From: Oscheius onirici
Taxonomy: Eukaryota; Nematoda; Chromadorea; Rhabditida; Rhabditidae
Length of the DNA stretch: 64,000 bases
NCBI GenBank assembly: GCA_932521025.1
Contig: OW051471.1
Location: forward strand, 4,836,001-4,900,000
Direction: 5' to 3'
Both the position numbers and the translations under genes were made by a program. Shown here piece by piece: positions 36,692 to 49,735 of this stretch (position 1 is its first letter; each line of letters begins with the position of its first letter). The notes under the pieces were generated by a model that saw only the letters and a program-made list of their open reading frames with translations, made no database searches and was not told the origin of the DNA.

Positions 36692-38050
36692 TTTTGTCAA
36701 GTCTGAAGATAAAAATTCTTTCGATCGATTTTTTCTTTGGATCAAATGAGTGCAGTAGCACCCAAAAGGATGGTAAAATTATGTAAAATCAACTATATTC
36801 AATTGGGCAAGACGTATGAAAATAGCGAGCTAAATCTGTAAAAATTCTTGCGAGTTAAAATCAATTGAATGGCCTGATATCAGAGAAAAACTGCGACAGA
36901 CTGGGCATCAACAGCGCTCGCACCGCACCGCCGCGAAAGATTACAGTGCATTGTCAGCCAAAGTGACGTCAGGCATGTGTTTTCAGCGGCGAGTGCAGAG
37001 AACGCCTGGCGTCTATTCAAGGCACCTGGCTAAGTATTAAGTTACTTCAATTGGCAAATGGGGAATAAACAGAGCGCCCTGATCAATGATGTAAGCATAA
37101 TTCTGCTGGCTCAAAATGTTTAACAAGTTGCGGGAGAAGAGAACTTTGATAAGATAAAAGCATCTTATGACCCTTTAGACAAAAAAGATTAGCTGGAACA
37201 AAGAGATGATCGTCTGGAAAGAGTAAAAACAAACCTGATGATGTAAGCAAAGATGAGGATGTGCTGAGAGCAGCCAGAAGACTTAACGTCAAGAGGAACG
37301 GTGAAGAAACCTGAAAAATATTGAATGATCGGTTGGAATGAACGATTGAAAGCTCAACACAATTTGGTACAGCGTGATCACAATTTGACCGCGGCGGAGC
37401 GAGTGCTTTGAAATGCGACGGGAGGCGGGTACTTTAATGTCTTTCCAGAAAGAAATCAAAAGATCAGGCGAGAGAGATTTTTGGGTTATTCGAATGGCAG
37501 AGGCGGTTGAAAGGCGAGAATCACTTCAATAGGATCCTTTTTTACTCTAATGAACAGCTTCAAACGAGATATGTTTACAGTCTCTCCATGGATACAACCA
37601 GCCTGCCACAAAACGGCACAGACTACGAAGCATATTATGCACCCCAGATCACGCGAATGGGATTTGTTAGTCTGAGCCCAAAGTCTCAATCTCAGATATG
37701 GCAACTAGATGGGGATTATTGAATCAAAACCAGTAATAAAGTGAACTGTCTACGTGCTAAAGAGAATGTTACGTGAGACATTGAATCGACCGATCTAGGA
37801 ACATGTTTTCAGACTTATTCGGAAAGTGGGGCTCCTAATCAAACCGCTATATGTCAGTATACAAGTAAATTTGTTTCTGTCATCCCAAAGAAGTCTAAAA
37901 TTGTTTCCTGCAAAAGTCTGTTGTTTATAACGCAGCACATCACACATCCTCGGGTATGAAAGAACCCGATACAGCAGACGCGGCGGTCTCACGCGCTCAG
38001 CCCGAATTGTGAGAATCGGAAGGTCAATGAAATACGGCCGACAGATCTAT
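36692..38050. other. Spacer upstream of skn-1
   Basis: About 1.35 kb with no firmly supported gene. A 71-codon frame on the plus strand (37507-37722) and a few minus frames lack conserved motifs. Sequence around 37385-37430 is GC-rich and includes GGCGGGTA, an E2F-like match. Most likely the regulatory region of skn-1 and the 3' flank of the small ORF at 38054-38310. Confidence 0.4.
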
Positions 38051-38053
38051 GGT

Positions 38054-38310
38054 GACGGCGCAAACATGGAAAACTAGTATGTCTTTTGGAAGTCTGTGTA
38101 TTTTAGAGGGAACCGAGGTTGGAAGAAGTTTATCAAAAATACCTTGTTTTTTCGTTCCTCGGAAATTGATCTCCTAAACGTAATTGTCCTATGTCGTTGA
38201 GTGTCTTCATTTTCACTGTCGCTGTTACTACTGAAATTGATCAGTTGAGTAAAAGTAAACCAGGGAACAAACCTTTTACTACGTCTGTACCGCCGCTCAC
38301 CGTTTTTCAT
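38054..38310 (-). CDS. Possible small basic/acidic protein downstream of bec-1
   Basis: ATG 38310 opens MKNGERRYRRSK. A short intron leads to SSNSDSENEDTQRHRT and FRRSISEERKNK. A further splice could end it at FSMFAPSP with a TAG near 38054, for about 50 residues. A CTCTTTTAG acceptor lies 11 bases before the ATG, and the ATG is 181 bases behind the bec-1 stop on the same strand, as for a downstream operon gene. The composition (RS, acidic) suggests a nuclear or disordered protein. No family recognised. Confidence 0.35.
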
Positions 38311-38490
38311 GAGTTATTTGTCTAAAAGAGATGGTAAAATTCAGATAACAAAACACGAAGAGATAGAGAACTGGAACAAGCCAGACATGCAAATGAAATA
38401 ACGAAAAAGGTATGTTTATAATCATATTACAGTTTTTTAACAAACTTACAACCCGTGAAATCTATCAGAAAAAGTTAAAGGGAACCTGAA

Positions 38491-40755
38491 CTATCCAGTT
38501 ACACGCATTGCGACGACTTGGACTTGTGTTGTCTTCAGATTGGCCAGGAACATTTTCATGGCCTTTGTCCATCGTTCTTCGCTGTTCAGAAGCATTTTGG
38601 CAGAATATTCCACATTTTGATGTACCAAACGGTCCTTTGAAATTTTATACTGCAACCGAAAGTTGGGATCTTGTGTCTGAAAAAGAGAGTTATAGTGCTG
38701 CGGAGGAGGTCGCGCTGCCGCAGCTGTCCCTCGCTGACCGTCCACTGTGCACAGTAAATGGCTTTACGCATGGTACAAATAAGCTTAGAAAGGGGCGATA
38801 AAAAAAGAACAAATGGTCAAGTGGGGGACAACTGTTGGTCATGTGAGTTAAATGAGCGAGTGAAGAGCTTTGACGGCTATCAACCAACGCCGCGAAAAGA
38901 AATTTGAAAAAGCAGCTAGAAAGGTAGAATCGTGCAGAATCCCCGAGCTTACAAAATTTGACCAGGCTTTGATAAACGGACATAAAAATGACCGGGCAAA
39001 ACATTTGCTTAGCGAAATCAATGTCAAAAAAAACCGCACCAGTATGGTTTTAATGTTAGCCTAAGCATTTACAAAGGGGTCTAACTCTCGCTGTACATTC
39101 AGTTAGGCGATCCCCGTTTTTTTTAAGATCTGTAATTTAAGCCCGCTCATTTTTATTTGCGGTTGTCAAAGCACGGCGGTTCTGCACTACGACCGGTACT
39201 GATAGCGAATTAGATATTTGGAAGATATTCGTATTCGATATCTGGAGAAGAGAAACAAAGCTGAACAGCTGTTCGTTACGAGCAATCAGATATCAAAACA
39301 AAAGTAGAAAACCTAAATGCAAAATCAAAATTGATTGTTTTCGGCCATATGAAAAAAGGAAAACTTTGTGATTCCGCAGAAACGTCTTCTGCAAGAATAA
39401 CGGACAATTGCAACTTTGGAACGGCGGGGATATAACGGGTTTCATCAATTTGACGCAAAAGATGGACGGCGGTAGATACGAGGCTAGACGTAACAATTGC
39501 CAAGCACATTGCCTAATATTCCCATAAAAACTGACCTGAAGTGTGTTGAAAAGAAGCTCAAAGCATCCTAATAGCGCAGTTATTCCACTGTCCATATTGT
39601 TGTTCCCGAACGGTTTCCAGCTGCCGGAGCTGTACAAAGGCATCGCCAAGAGCTCTCCGTTTGGTCTAAAATTTGAGGAATAGACAAGGAAATGTAGCAC
39701 AAACTTTTTCACTTTGACACAAGAATGGCTCCCTTGGGTGACTAGTTTGAAGCAATCTTGTTTCACATTCGCTCGCTGCATCAGAACCTGTGATTTCTAT
39801 TAAGCAAAGTACAGAAAAGGATATACATCCATTAGAAGGACTATCTGTCCGAATCCGGCGTTGATTTCTAGCCAATCCACTGGCTTATCCGGCAACCTTC
39901 CAATTCGATGTCCATTTATTTCAGCTAAATTTTTGTTGAAAGAGAAACAAACGAAAAACATACGAATTGTTCCTCCTTCATTGTCTACCCAAATGTGAAA
40001 CGCCAAGTCAAGAACATTTGTGTTGGCAAGTCGATTATGTTGTCGTTCAGTATATCGTAATTCAGCGTCAACACATGCTGTAGCTTCTGTCAACTCCAAG
40101 AGACGTCTGAACAGTTTTTTTTGCTTTGAAATAAAATAAAAAACCTGTGTTTGTCGCGGAACTCTCTCCAATATCTCTTTTCTTCATCACTTTCTTTGTT
40201 TTGCAATTGTTTTAGCTGCTGTTGCTCGTCTTCCAGTCGTTTTTCTTCCGCCTCCAGCTTTTTCAATTCTCGGATATAATTCTGCTCCTCTTCCTATTTT
40301 GAAGAAGTAAAAATAGGAAAATAAAAAGTACCTTCAAGGAACGCAGCGCTTCCTTCTGAGTGTCGACGTGAGTTATGGAAAAATTGCTTCTCAAATCTTC
40401 TAGCAATTTCTTGTATGCTAAGCACTCCTTATCCCGACTGACCAATTGCTCATCCATGTCGTTCATCAACTCGTCGGAGCATTCCTAAAAGAATACAAAA
40501 TTATGTATATAGCAAGAACAAACTCGGCAGATTGGAGCCTGGTACGGAATTTCCGCGTTACATATCACCTTTATTAGGTTGACGGATTGTCCTTTTAGTC
40601 CATCTTCCATATCTCCAAGCTGAAATTTATCATTTAGGTGCATAAAAAGTGAAACATACTTTTTTATCGTTTTCGATGTTTCTCGAAGTTGGATCAAACT
40701 TCATCGATCTTTGACAATTCAGGCAGTTAAATGAGCGAGATTTTGCTTCATTCAT
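38491..40755 (-). CDS. bec-1: Beclin-1/Atg6 orthologue
   Basis: An autophagy protein and subunit of the class III PI3-kinase (Vps34) complex. From ATG 40755 (MNEAKSRSFNCLNCQRSMKF) it has the two CxxC motifs typical of Beclin N-termini, then CRVC/ECSDELMNDMDEQL leading into a coiled coil (about 40470-40150), and the evolutionarily conserved domain: RYTERQHNRLANTNVLDLAF, HIWVDNEGGTIR, RIGRLPDKPVDWLEINAGFG, GSWKPFGNNNMDSGITALLG and YSAKMLLNSEERWTKAMKMF. The last exon is separated by an unusually large intron of about 800 bases (38735-39535). The usual C-terminal tryptophans (LKWTLAW) are replaced by LKTTQVQVVAM, so the aromatic-finger end is diverged. Confidence 0.92.
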
Positions 40756-41568
40756 TCTGAATGAAAGCATTGAAAAAGTATATATGATCAAATAAAATAC
40801 ATGTACACAGAGAGCACTGGTCAAAGGCATTAAATGATGAGAATCTGGTGTTTTCCATCTGACGCGGTTACGCAAAAGGACACATGGCGGTGTTCTGGAA
40901 CAAACTGAACGCGTTTCGAAAGAGTTGTGACTTTATCGCAGGGAACGAAGAAATTGGAACAACACTGCAGTTTTCTGGAGAAATTGCAAAATGTCATAAA
41001 AAAAGATAAACACGGGTTATAAAGTTGTTTGTGTGGACTAAACTCGAGAGGCAGGTGGTCATTGACGTCCGCATCCGCACATAAACACTCGGGCTAAAAA
41101 ACGTGGAAAATCAGGGGACAAATCACATGCCAGCTCTAGCCGAAGCTGTCATATGGTTCAAGACAGTCAAAAAAGAAGATAAAAATGAGAAGAATGAGGG
41201 AAAGAAGAAATTTCAGGGAATGAAGAAACTAGCGACGTGTCAGTTCGTGCCGGCCGACTTGTGTACACGTCGTTGGTGAGTTTTGACATCACAAATATTG
41301 TTCGAAACGGGCTAATCCTTGGGCTCGTGCTCGGATAAACAACAATGAGTTGTTGGATTTCAAGAGAGAAATGCCATATGAAAATAAAGGTGAATTCGAG
41401 CGTATTTGGCCGGTACATGCCAGGTTAGATTTGCTTTTTGTCTATTGTCTACTTATTTGCCCTTTGAGATTATGAGTAAGAACATTGGTGATCGGAGCAG
41501 TTTATGTCTCTGCGCTGACTCACTTCGTGTTGTCCTCTTCTTTCTTCTCTCCTTTCTTTTGTCCCTTC
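40756..41568. other. Spacer between bec-1 and the membrane-protein gene
   Basis: About 800 bases without a supported gene. Short ORFs (for example 41167-41418 minus, 41406-41648 plus) have no recognisable motif, and the latter mostly overlaps the antisense of the next gene. Confidence 0.4.
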
Positions 41569-42280
41569 TCACTCTGCTCCTTCCGGACTCTTGGCTGTCT
41601 TCATTTCGACCTCTAGTTTGGGCTCAGTCTTCTCACTTTTTTGAGTGAGCTCACTCTTCGGCTCCTCCTTGCTTGGTTTCTCGCTGGATTGAGTGTTTTG
41701 ACTCTTCTCGACGACACTCTCCTCAATGGCGCTCAGATGATGCTTGTTCAGTTCCTTGGTTCCATGCACCTCGGCAGCTCCTCCTTTCGTCTTGTACTCT
41801 TCGGGCAGTTCTCGTCCGGAAGCCTTGTAGATGGCTTCGATGATCTTGTTGTGTTTCATTTGAGGATCGAGTCGCGAGCTGCACGAGACAGAAGGCGGCT
41901 GTACTTTGTGTACCGTCTCTCCTCTCAGGTCGTCAATGTTCAGGGCAGTCGATGGATCGTCGTCCGACTTCGGGATATCCTTGTTCGTGAAGCCCTGTCT
42001 GATCTGAGTCTCTCTCGGAACCCATCGCGACGGCGGATGACTCATTGCTGACTCTGAATCAAAGAGTATTCTGAAATAAAGGAAACTGACTGGAGAGCCC
42101 ACGACGACTTCTGTTATCAAAGTAGCAGGCAACGATGAGAGAAACAACGAGGATAATAGCAGCCGAACTGGCGATTCCCAGAGCCAACGGAGTCAGGAAG
42201 CCGAACAGCAGGTGGTCTCGGCCCTTCTTGGAGGCCAGGACGGCGGCAGTTGAGAGCAGCAGAAGAAGCAACTTCGTCAT
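41569..42280 (-). CDS. Single-pass type I membrane protein with acidic tail
   Basis: Two exons (42280-42091 and 42053-41569) total 675 bases, 224 residues. MTKLLLLLLSTAAVLA is a signal peptide. After a short lumenal stretch, a strong membrane helix follows (LALGIASSAAIILVVSLIVACYF) with a basic stop-transfer (DNRSRRG). The cytosolic tail has SHPPSRWVPRETQIRQGF and IDDLRGETVHKVQPPS, then a lysine/glutamate-rich end (SEKPSKEEPKSELTQKSEK). I chose the acceptor at 42056-42054 because it keeps the frame. Not assigned to a family. Confidence 0.65.
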
Positions 42281-42844
42281 CGGAGGTTCTGACGCTTATT
42301 TGAAGAACTACATCTATGCGATCCTTTGGCCGGTTATTACCTGTCACATTGAAACGGACTACAGGATTCAAGCAATTACTTCGTCTCGATGATGCCCCTA
42401 TATCTGTTGCAGCAGATCTATCAATGAACAATAGTTGGGCAGAAGATCTTGAATCACAGAAATGTCTGAATAAGATGATCGAAAGGATATCATGAATTTT
42501 CTGCAAAGTTGAGGTGGATAGTCATTTTAGAACTTTTACATGCTCATACATAGCATGTGTTTCTTAAAGACATTATCGTAGATACCTCTGAAGTGCACTA
42601 TTCTCATTTCCTACATTTTCGGCTGATATTTAAGATGTTTTGGTTCATGTTTGAGGAATGTACTCTGTACAGTCTTGTCGCTCCAGCTAGACATGTCCCA
42701 ATAGAAAGAACGCACAAAACTTTGCCTTTTAAATAATTGGTGACAATACAGTGATGCAGACCGTGTTCAAAATATGTACAGCGAGGAAATCATAAATCAC
42801 AGACAAGGCCACAGCAGTCGTTGTTCTGGCACAATGCTCAAAGC
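42281..42844. other. Spacer, nothing recognised
   Basis: About 560 AT-rich bases between the membrane-protein gene and the 3' end of cmk-1, both on the minus strand. No repeat or RNA gene seen. Probably the membrane-protein promoter and the cmk-1 3' UTR. Confidence 0.4.
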
Positions 42845-44850
<2,006 letters not shown>

Positions 44851-45327
44851 CTGAGCCTCTGGGCGGGAATCGATCTCTCTGTGCTCTCATTCGGGACATG
44901 CTCTCTTTCTCGAGCCCTGTCTGCCCTCTACACCATCAGAATGTTCTCTTCTGTCGTCTGATTCCCCCTGTTCAGACTCGGTTCAACACCTTTCCGGGAG
45001 ATCGTCTGGCAGCAGCAGTCATATGGATCTCATGACTCATTCCGACTTTTTGTCCGGAATCCCTTAAGATGTAGTCAAGTCCTCTTGTTCCTGACCAGAA
45101 ACGAAACTCAGAGTAGAATGGCAATCTCCAGCAGTCCTTTTCTAATTAGCGCAAAGCAATTTGTTCCGTTTGCCTACCCCGACGGCTCTCTTTTTCAGTG
45201 GACAATTCTGTCAATTTACGTGCGACTAACTGGTTTCTCTTTCTTCGAATGCCTCAAAGAACGAAGAATAGTAACATTTAATAATAGTAATTGAGATTGC
45301 TTATTACGGTTGGGCAGTCGGGACCCG
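44851..45327. other. cmk-1 promoter region
   Basis: About 480 bases between the cmk-1 start and the collagen stop, both minus. No ORF with recognisable motifs; presumably cmk-1 upstream control and the collagen 3' UTR. Confidence 0.4.
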
Positions 45328-46600
45328 TTATCGCCTCGTTCCATCTTCGAAGAACACTCCTCCGTCAAGTGCACAGTATCTGAAAGAGCCATTGGATAAA
45401 AGCCCATAGAAATAGCAGACTTGGGACAAATTCCACGTTCTCCAGCAGGTCCAGGCTGGCCGATAGGTCCGATAGATCCAGCAGGACCACTCGGACCGGG
45501 ATTTCCAGGAGCTCCAGCTGGTCCTTGAGGTCCAGTTTGACCTAAAAACGTGTTCTTTTGAACGGTAACCTTTTACGACTCACCTGGTTGGCCATCTCTA
45601 CCCGGTTGGCCATCCTCCCCGGGAAGCCCAGGAGGTCCTTAAAAAATGTTTGACTGAGAAAAATTCCATAACAAACCAACATCCCCGGGTGCTCCAGGTT
45701 CTCCGGGAATAGCAGCGGTGCTGGGTGTTGGTCGACCAGGTTCTCCCTTCTCTCCATCATTTCCTGGATTTCCAGGGTTCCCAGTAGGACCAGGTGGTCC
45801 GGTCTAAATATCAAGATTCAACCAGTTCTATCACGCTATCTTACAGGTCCAGGTGTTCCAGGAGCTCCAGGTCGTCCGGGATTTCCAGCCCTTCCAGGAT
45901 TACCAGGACTGCCTAAAATAGAGAGTTCAGACATCGAATTTGAGAGTCAAGCCCCAAAAGCCAATCATCTCATCCCGAGCTGGCAATCCCCGCATTTCCG
46001 GACGGCACTTATTCGATTTTAGACCGCTAGGAACGGGACAACAGCATGCTTCTTTTAGACTTACCAGGAGGTCCTTGGGGTCCAGCTGGACCAGGAGGAC
46101 ACGGGTTACAGGGAGGAACATCGAGTTCTTCGCAGACAATCGGCGGTCGTCCAGGAGTTCCTGGTCGGCCTGAATTGATTATAGTTGTTATATCTAATGA
46201 AATATTTTACCAGGAGCCCCAGGAATGCCGGGCTTTCCGTTTCTTCCAGGCAAACCAGGTCGTCCCGGATGACCGGGTTTGCAACAGCCAGGACAACCAA
46301 CAGCTTGACGTTTAGCACGAAGAGTGGCATTGCCTGTGAACGAAGCGAAAGGAGACGGTTTTTTGTGACCAATCTCTCCCATAATATCTCTGGCCGAGTT
46401 CTGAATGCTTGGAATCTCTTGAAATCCTCTTCGGAACAAACTTTACAGAACTGGAGATCTTTCTTTGTCTGCTGTTGAATGCTGTCAACGAAACTATAGA
46501 CGATAGGCATTGAAATACACAGAGAGACGATGGCCACTACCGAAAACGTGACTGCTGCATATGTCACTGCCTTGTAGGCCCTCTCTCGAGGGTCTTCCAT
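45328..46600 (-). CDS. Cuticle collagen
   Basis: A structural protein of the nematode cuticle. The start [20 protein letters not shown] with a membrane anchor ([18 protein letters not shown]) is the nematode collagen N-terminal domain. A 41-base intron separates LQFCK from [15 protein letters not shown] is the subtilisin/BLI-4-type cleavage site, followed by CPGCCKPG and Gly-X-Y blocks interrupted by short introns and a non-collagen piece ([16 protein letters not shown]). The last exon gives [21 protein letters not shown], the standard end of one cuticle-collagen subgroup. It is split into more exons than most C. elegans collagens. Confidence 0.95.
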
Positions 46601-46766
46601 TCTAAATCGACTCTTTAAAAAGATTGCAATTCGAAGAAACAAAGAAAAGATAGGAATAAGCAGTCAAGTGGGGAGATGACGTCTCATCTGCCATTCGACA
46701 GCCTCGTCGGCGCCAACGGTAGCGCAGGCGGGATATCGCGGCTAGCAGAAGAGCGCGGACTGGTTC

Positions 46767-46774
46767 CTTATATA
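46767..46774 (-). promoter_or_regulatory. TATA box of the collagen gene
   Basis: TATATAAG on the minus strand, about 170 bases upstream of the collagen ATG. Many highly expressed nematode collagens have TATA promoters. Position and strand fit; transcription start unproven. Confidence 0.5.
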
Positions 46775-46919
46775 CTTTTAGCCGCGGTCGCCGTCGCGGA
46801 ACGATGCTTAGCTAAGAAAGCACTAGGGCCATACGAGGTCAAAAAGGACTGGCGGGATCGTAGATTAGACTTTTGGTACTACGTAATTCTCAGTTAGATT
46901 GTGTGTAAAAGCTTTATCT

Positions 46920-48845
46920 TCAGGAAAACAGTGGTTTATCTAGCCGAATACGGGGCTGTATTTCTCGGAGCTGCGAATTGGACTTTTGAAGATGTTCAAA
47001 CCAGATGGAGCCAGTTTTGTTGTCGGTTCTGAAAGCTTTTTTAATCAATAGGCCAAGTAACGGTTGCCTATGAAGTACTCCTAAAGCTAGAATTGTCTCG
47101 TGTTTCTGCTCGTGTATGGTACCCGTTCTCAAGCGACGATCATTATCCCATTCGCTGAACCACTTCGTGAAGTCGTCTTTATTCTGAAGTAAAAAGCTAC
47201 TTATCGAAATTGTAACAACCAAACCTTCTCATCTTTGAAATCTTGTAAAGAATTCGACGAGGCAGATGATGTCAGCATCACATATTCGGCTCTTTTGTCC
47301 ATCAGAAAAACTGGAAATGGCCCGTCTACAAAAACCTAAAATAATTTTACACTTTAAAGCGTGCCTAGCTCTACCCCCCTTTTGAATTTGGCGCCGAAAA
47401 TGAGCCTTGGCGCGGCAGCGCTGCAGCATTGGCGTAATGGGTAAAGCGTTTGCTTATTAACGCTTTGAAGTCCCAGGTTCAATTCTCCAGTATGATTTTC
47501 ATGTTTTGTGTATAAATTTATGGCTAAATAGCTTTTCAACTCCTATAGGGCTTTATTAGGTCATTTTCATTACCAGTGTTTTCTGAACACGTCTTCTTAA
47601 AACTGATAAATTAATCAAAAACTAAATGTGGAAGCATTACTATCATTTTGACAAAAAGATAAAACAGTTTTTGGTTCTGGGGGATTGAACCTGATCTATC
47701 AATTGATTTGTAGACCGCGCGCCTACCGACTGCGCCATACGGTGCAAGCCTCCAATGTACCCATGAATTGCGTTAATCAGCTTATGCACAGAGTTAATCA
47801 GCAGCAGGGCGAGGGTCACTTTAAAAGCTTTCTGACTCCTACCTGCTGATCGTTTCCTAATTCTCTGATAATCGTTTGTTGTGAAGGACTCTGAGCGCTA
47901 GCTAGCCATCCTTTCTCCGGAAAGCGACTGTCGTCGAACTTGACTAGGGAAAAGAGAGTTCCTGGATCACGGGAGATCATTTGTAAAACTAGACCAGCTA
48001 GTTCTTCCGGTGACAACTGTTTTCCTAAGCCATAGTAAGTATTGCGTAAAATATGAAGAAACCTTCTATTTTTCTCCTATCAAGATACTTGTTGCTGTGT
48101 TTGAGTTTAGGCATCCAATACAACATTCTTTTGATCTAAAACCATTATGTTATGAAAAGTAATTTGAAAAACCTTTTTTGTTGCAAAATTCCATTCTCCG
48201 AAGGCGTTCACTACAATGTCATGAATTTCTTTATCTGGCTGAACTCCGTGCCATTCCATTTCATCGAGAACTTTCACACAGCAATTTTGTTGCATAGGAA
48301 AGTGCAGAAATATTTTCTAAGCTGAGCTTTGAAAAAGAAAATTAAATGCTTACTTGAAACTGATTCTGTGGAATCATCTTTCCTTTTGGGAAAATGTTTA
48401 GAAGAGCTTTGTAAACTTCGATATCTTTGTGGACTCCATACAGCTTCAGAAACTTGAGAGCCGAGTTGATAAATTCTACATTATTTCGGCCTTTGCGGTC
48501 CTTGAAAACGGCTGAAAAAGAAACATGTTAGCACTTTTCGGTACATACCGATGGCAGCTAAAAAAGCTGCTTTATCCCTCTCCTGAGGTGGTGTAGTTTC
48601 AAACTGACTTTCAAGATGTACGAGCCTTCTTTCATTTGTGTTTTCCTCCTAAACAGAACTATAACCCGAAAAATAAAAGTACTAACCTTACGTGAAGTGC
48701 CGGCGGCGTTTGACAGACATCTTCCTGTGAGGAGTTGAAGATTATTTAAACTCAGACCCAGAAGTAAAGATCCACTTTGGTGATAATTCTTCGAGAGAGC
48801 CGAAAAGCCGATCAGAATTTCTCGTGCAGTTTTTGTCCGCAACAT
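46920..48845 (-). CDS. ECSIT-like mitochondrial protein
   Basis: ECSIT is a mitochondrial complex I assembly factor, also linked to Toll signalling in animals. It starts at 48845 (MLRTKTAREILIGFSAL), a plausible mitochondrial presequence. The conserved core includes ERDKAAFLAAI, FINSALKFLKLYGV, YKALLNIFPKGKMIPQNQF, CCVKVLDEMEWHGVQPDKE, SPEELAGLVLQMISRD, SPSQQTIIRELGNDQQ, VFVDGPFPVFLMDKRAEYV and an end with ILALGVLHRQPLLG. This order and the VFV-GPF motif match human ECSIT (HNPARPVFVEGPFSLWL). The intron between the LGNDQQ and VFVDGPF exons (about 47345-47840) carries two tRNA-like sequences. It is divergent from the eL20 gene. Confidence 0.85.
47422..47494 (+). repeat. tRNA-like sequence in ECSIT intron
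   Basis: A-box-like TGGCGTAATGGG and B-box-like GGTTCAATTC are spaced as in a tRNA, with an inverted AAAGCG/CGCTTT stem between. The T-stem and acceptor stem do not pair and the anticodon loop is too long, so it is a tRNA pseudogene or SINE head, not a working tRNA gene. Confidence 0.5.
47678..47755 (-). repeat. tRNA-like sequence in ECSIT intron, minus strand
   Basis: On the minus strand TGGCGCAGTCGG (A box) precedes GGTTCAATCCC (B box), and a GCGC/GCGC D-stem can form. The 5' and 3' acceptor strands do not match and the anticodon arm is distorted. Best called a tRNA-derived pseudogene or SINE. Confidence 0.5.
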
Positions 48846-49147
48846 CTCGAATTTTTGAAAAAGCAGGCTGTTTAAACGCGCGCTATCGATATACCGTAAC
48901 CGCACCAACTGCAGCCGTACACCTCGAGAATACGCCGCAGATTTGTACACCCTGCCCACTTTTCTGCGTTTCTTTTTAGGAATTAGGCGTTCAGCTGAAA
49001 ATCGTATTTTTCTCCTTTTCTTCCATTTCCCGTTTTTACTTTGTGTATTTTTCGCACAAATTTCTCCAACGTTTGATTGAAAAATTCCACACCTTCTCTT
49101 GTGCTTTCTCGTTTGCTAATTTCATGTTACGATTTGCAGGGTTAAAC
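48846..49147. promoter_or_regulatory. Bidirectional promoter region, ECSIT and eL20
   Basis: A 302-base gap between two start codons facing opposite ways. It includes a 5' acceptor (TTTGCAG at 49134-49140) just ahead of the eL20 ATG. No defined transcription-factor site recognised. Confidence 0.45.
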
Positions 49148-49735
49148 ATGCCGACCAAGGCTCTCGGAGAGGTTTTGAAGGAGTACACCGTCATTGGACG
49201 TAAGATCCCAACGGAGAATGAGCCAATCACCCCTATCTGGAAAATGCAGATCTTTGCTAGCAACCAAGTTATTGCCAAGTCTCGCTTCTGGTACTTTGTT
49301 TCTATGCTTCGTCGTGTGAAGAAGGCTAGTGGAGAGATTCTTTCCTGCAAGGAAGTGAGTTTTTGTTATCTCTTCGTTTGTTCATCTTGCAATTTACAGA
49401 TTTTCGCCAAGAGCACTGGCACCGTCAAGAACTTTGGAGTGTGGCTCAAGTATGACTCTAGAACCGGCCACCACAACATGTACCGTGAGTACCGTGACGT
49501 GTCTGTAGCCGGAGCCGTCACACAGGCCTACCGTGACATGGGAGCCCGTCATCGTGCCCAAGCCGACCGCATCCATATCCTGAAGGTTCAAGCTATCAAG
49601 GCCGCTGATACCAAGCGCGTCGGAATCAAGATGTTCCACGACTCGAAGATCAAATTCCCCCTTCCCCACCGTGTTTCAAAGAGACGCAACGTTTCCGCCT
49701 TCACTACCAGACGCCCTACCACTCATTTTGCCTAA
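49148..49735 (+). CDS. rpl-20: 60S ribosomal protein eL20 (L18a)
   Basis: A cytosolic large-subunit ribosomal protein. Two exons (49148-49354 and 49400-49735) give 180 residues, the usual length. It begins [19 protein letters not shown] and contains [39 protein letters not shown] and a basic end ([14 protein letters not shown] then [10 protein letters not shown]), all typical of eL20. The CAG before GGTTAAACATG fits trans-splicing or a 5' UTR intron. Confidence 0.97.
   Translation: MPTKALGEVLKEYTVIGRKIPTENEPITPIWKMQIFASNQVIAKSRFWYFVSMLRRVKKASGEILSCKEVSFCYLFVCSSCNLQIFAKSTGTVKNFGVWLKYDSRTGHHNMYREYRDVSVAGAVTQAYRDMGARHRAQADRIHILKVQAIKAADTKRVGIKMFHDSKIKFPLPHRVSKRRNVSAFTTRRPTTHFA

Noticed and set aside
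37083..37704. Short hydrophobic ORFs between skn-1 and the small ORF
   Set aside because: No ATG with an acceptor nearby, no conserved pattern, and frames interrupted within 80 codons.
41641..42051. 136-codon plus-strand frame
   Set aside because: Antisense to the acidic tail of the single-pass membrane protein, which has a signal peptide and clean splice structure.
46676..46897. Plus-strand ORF (MTSHLPFDSLVGANG...)
   Set aside because: It falls in the collagen promoter across the TATA box, with no conserved motif or splice context.
47422..47755. Functional tRNA genes
   Set aside because: A and B boxes are present but acceptor and T stems do not pair and the anticodon arms are abnormal.
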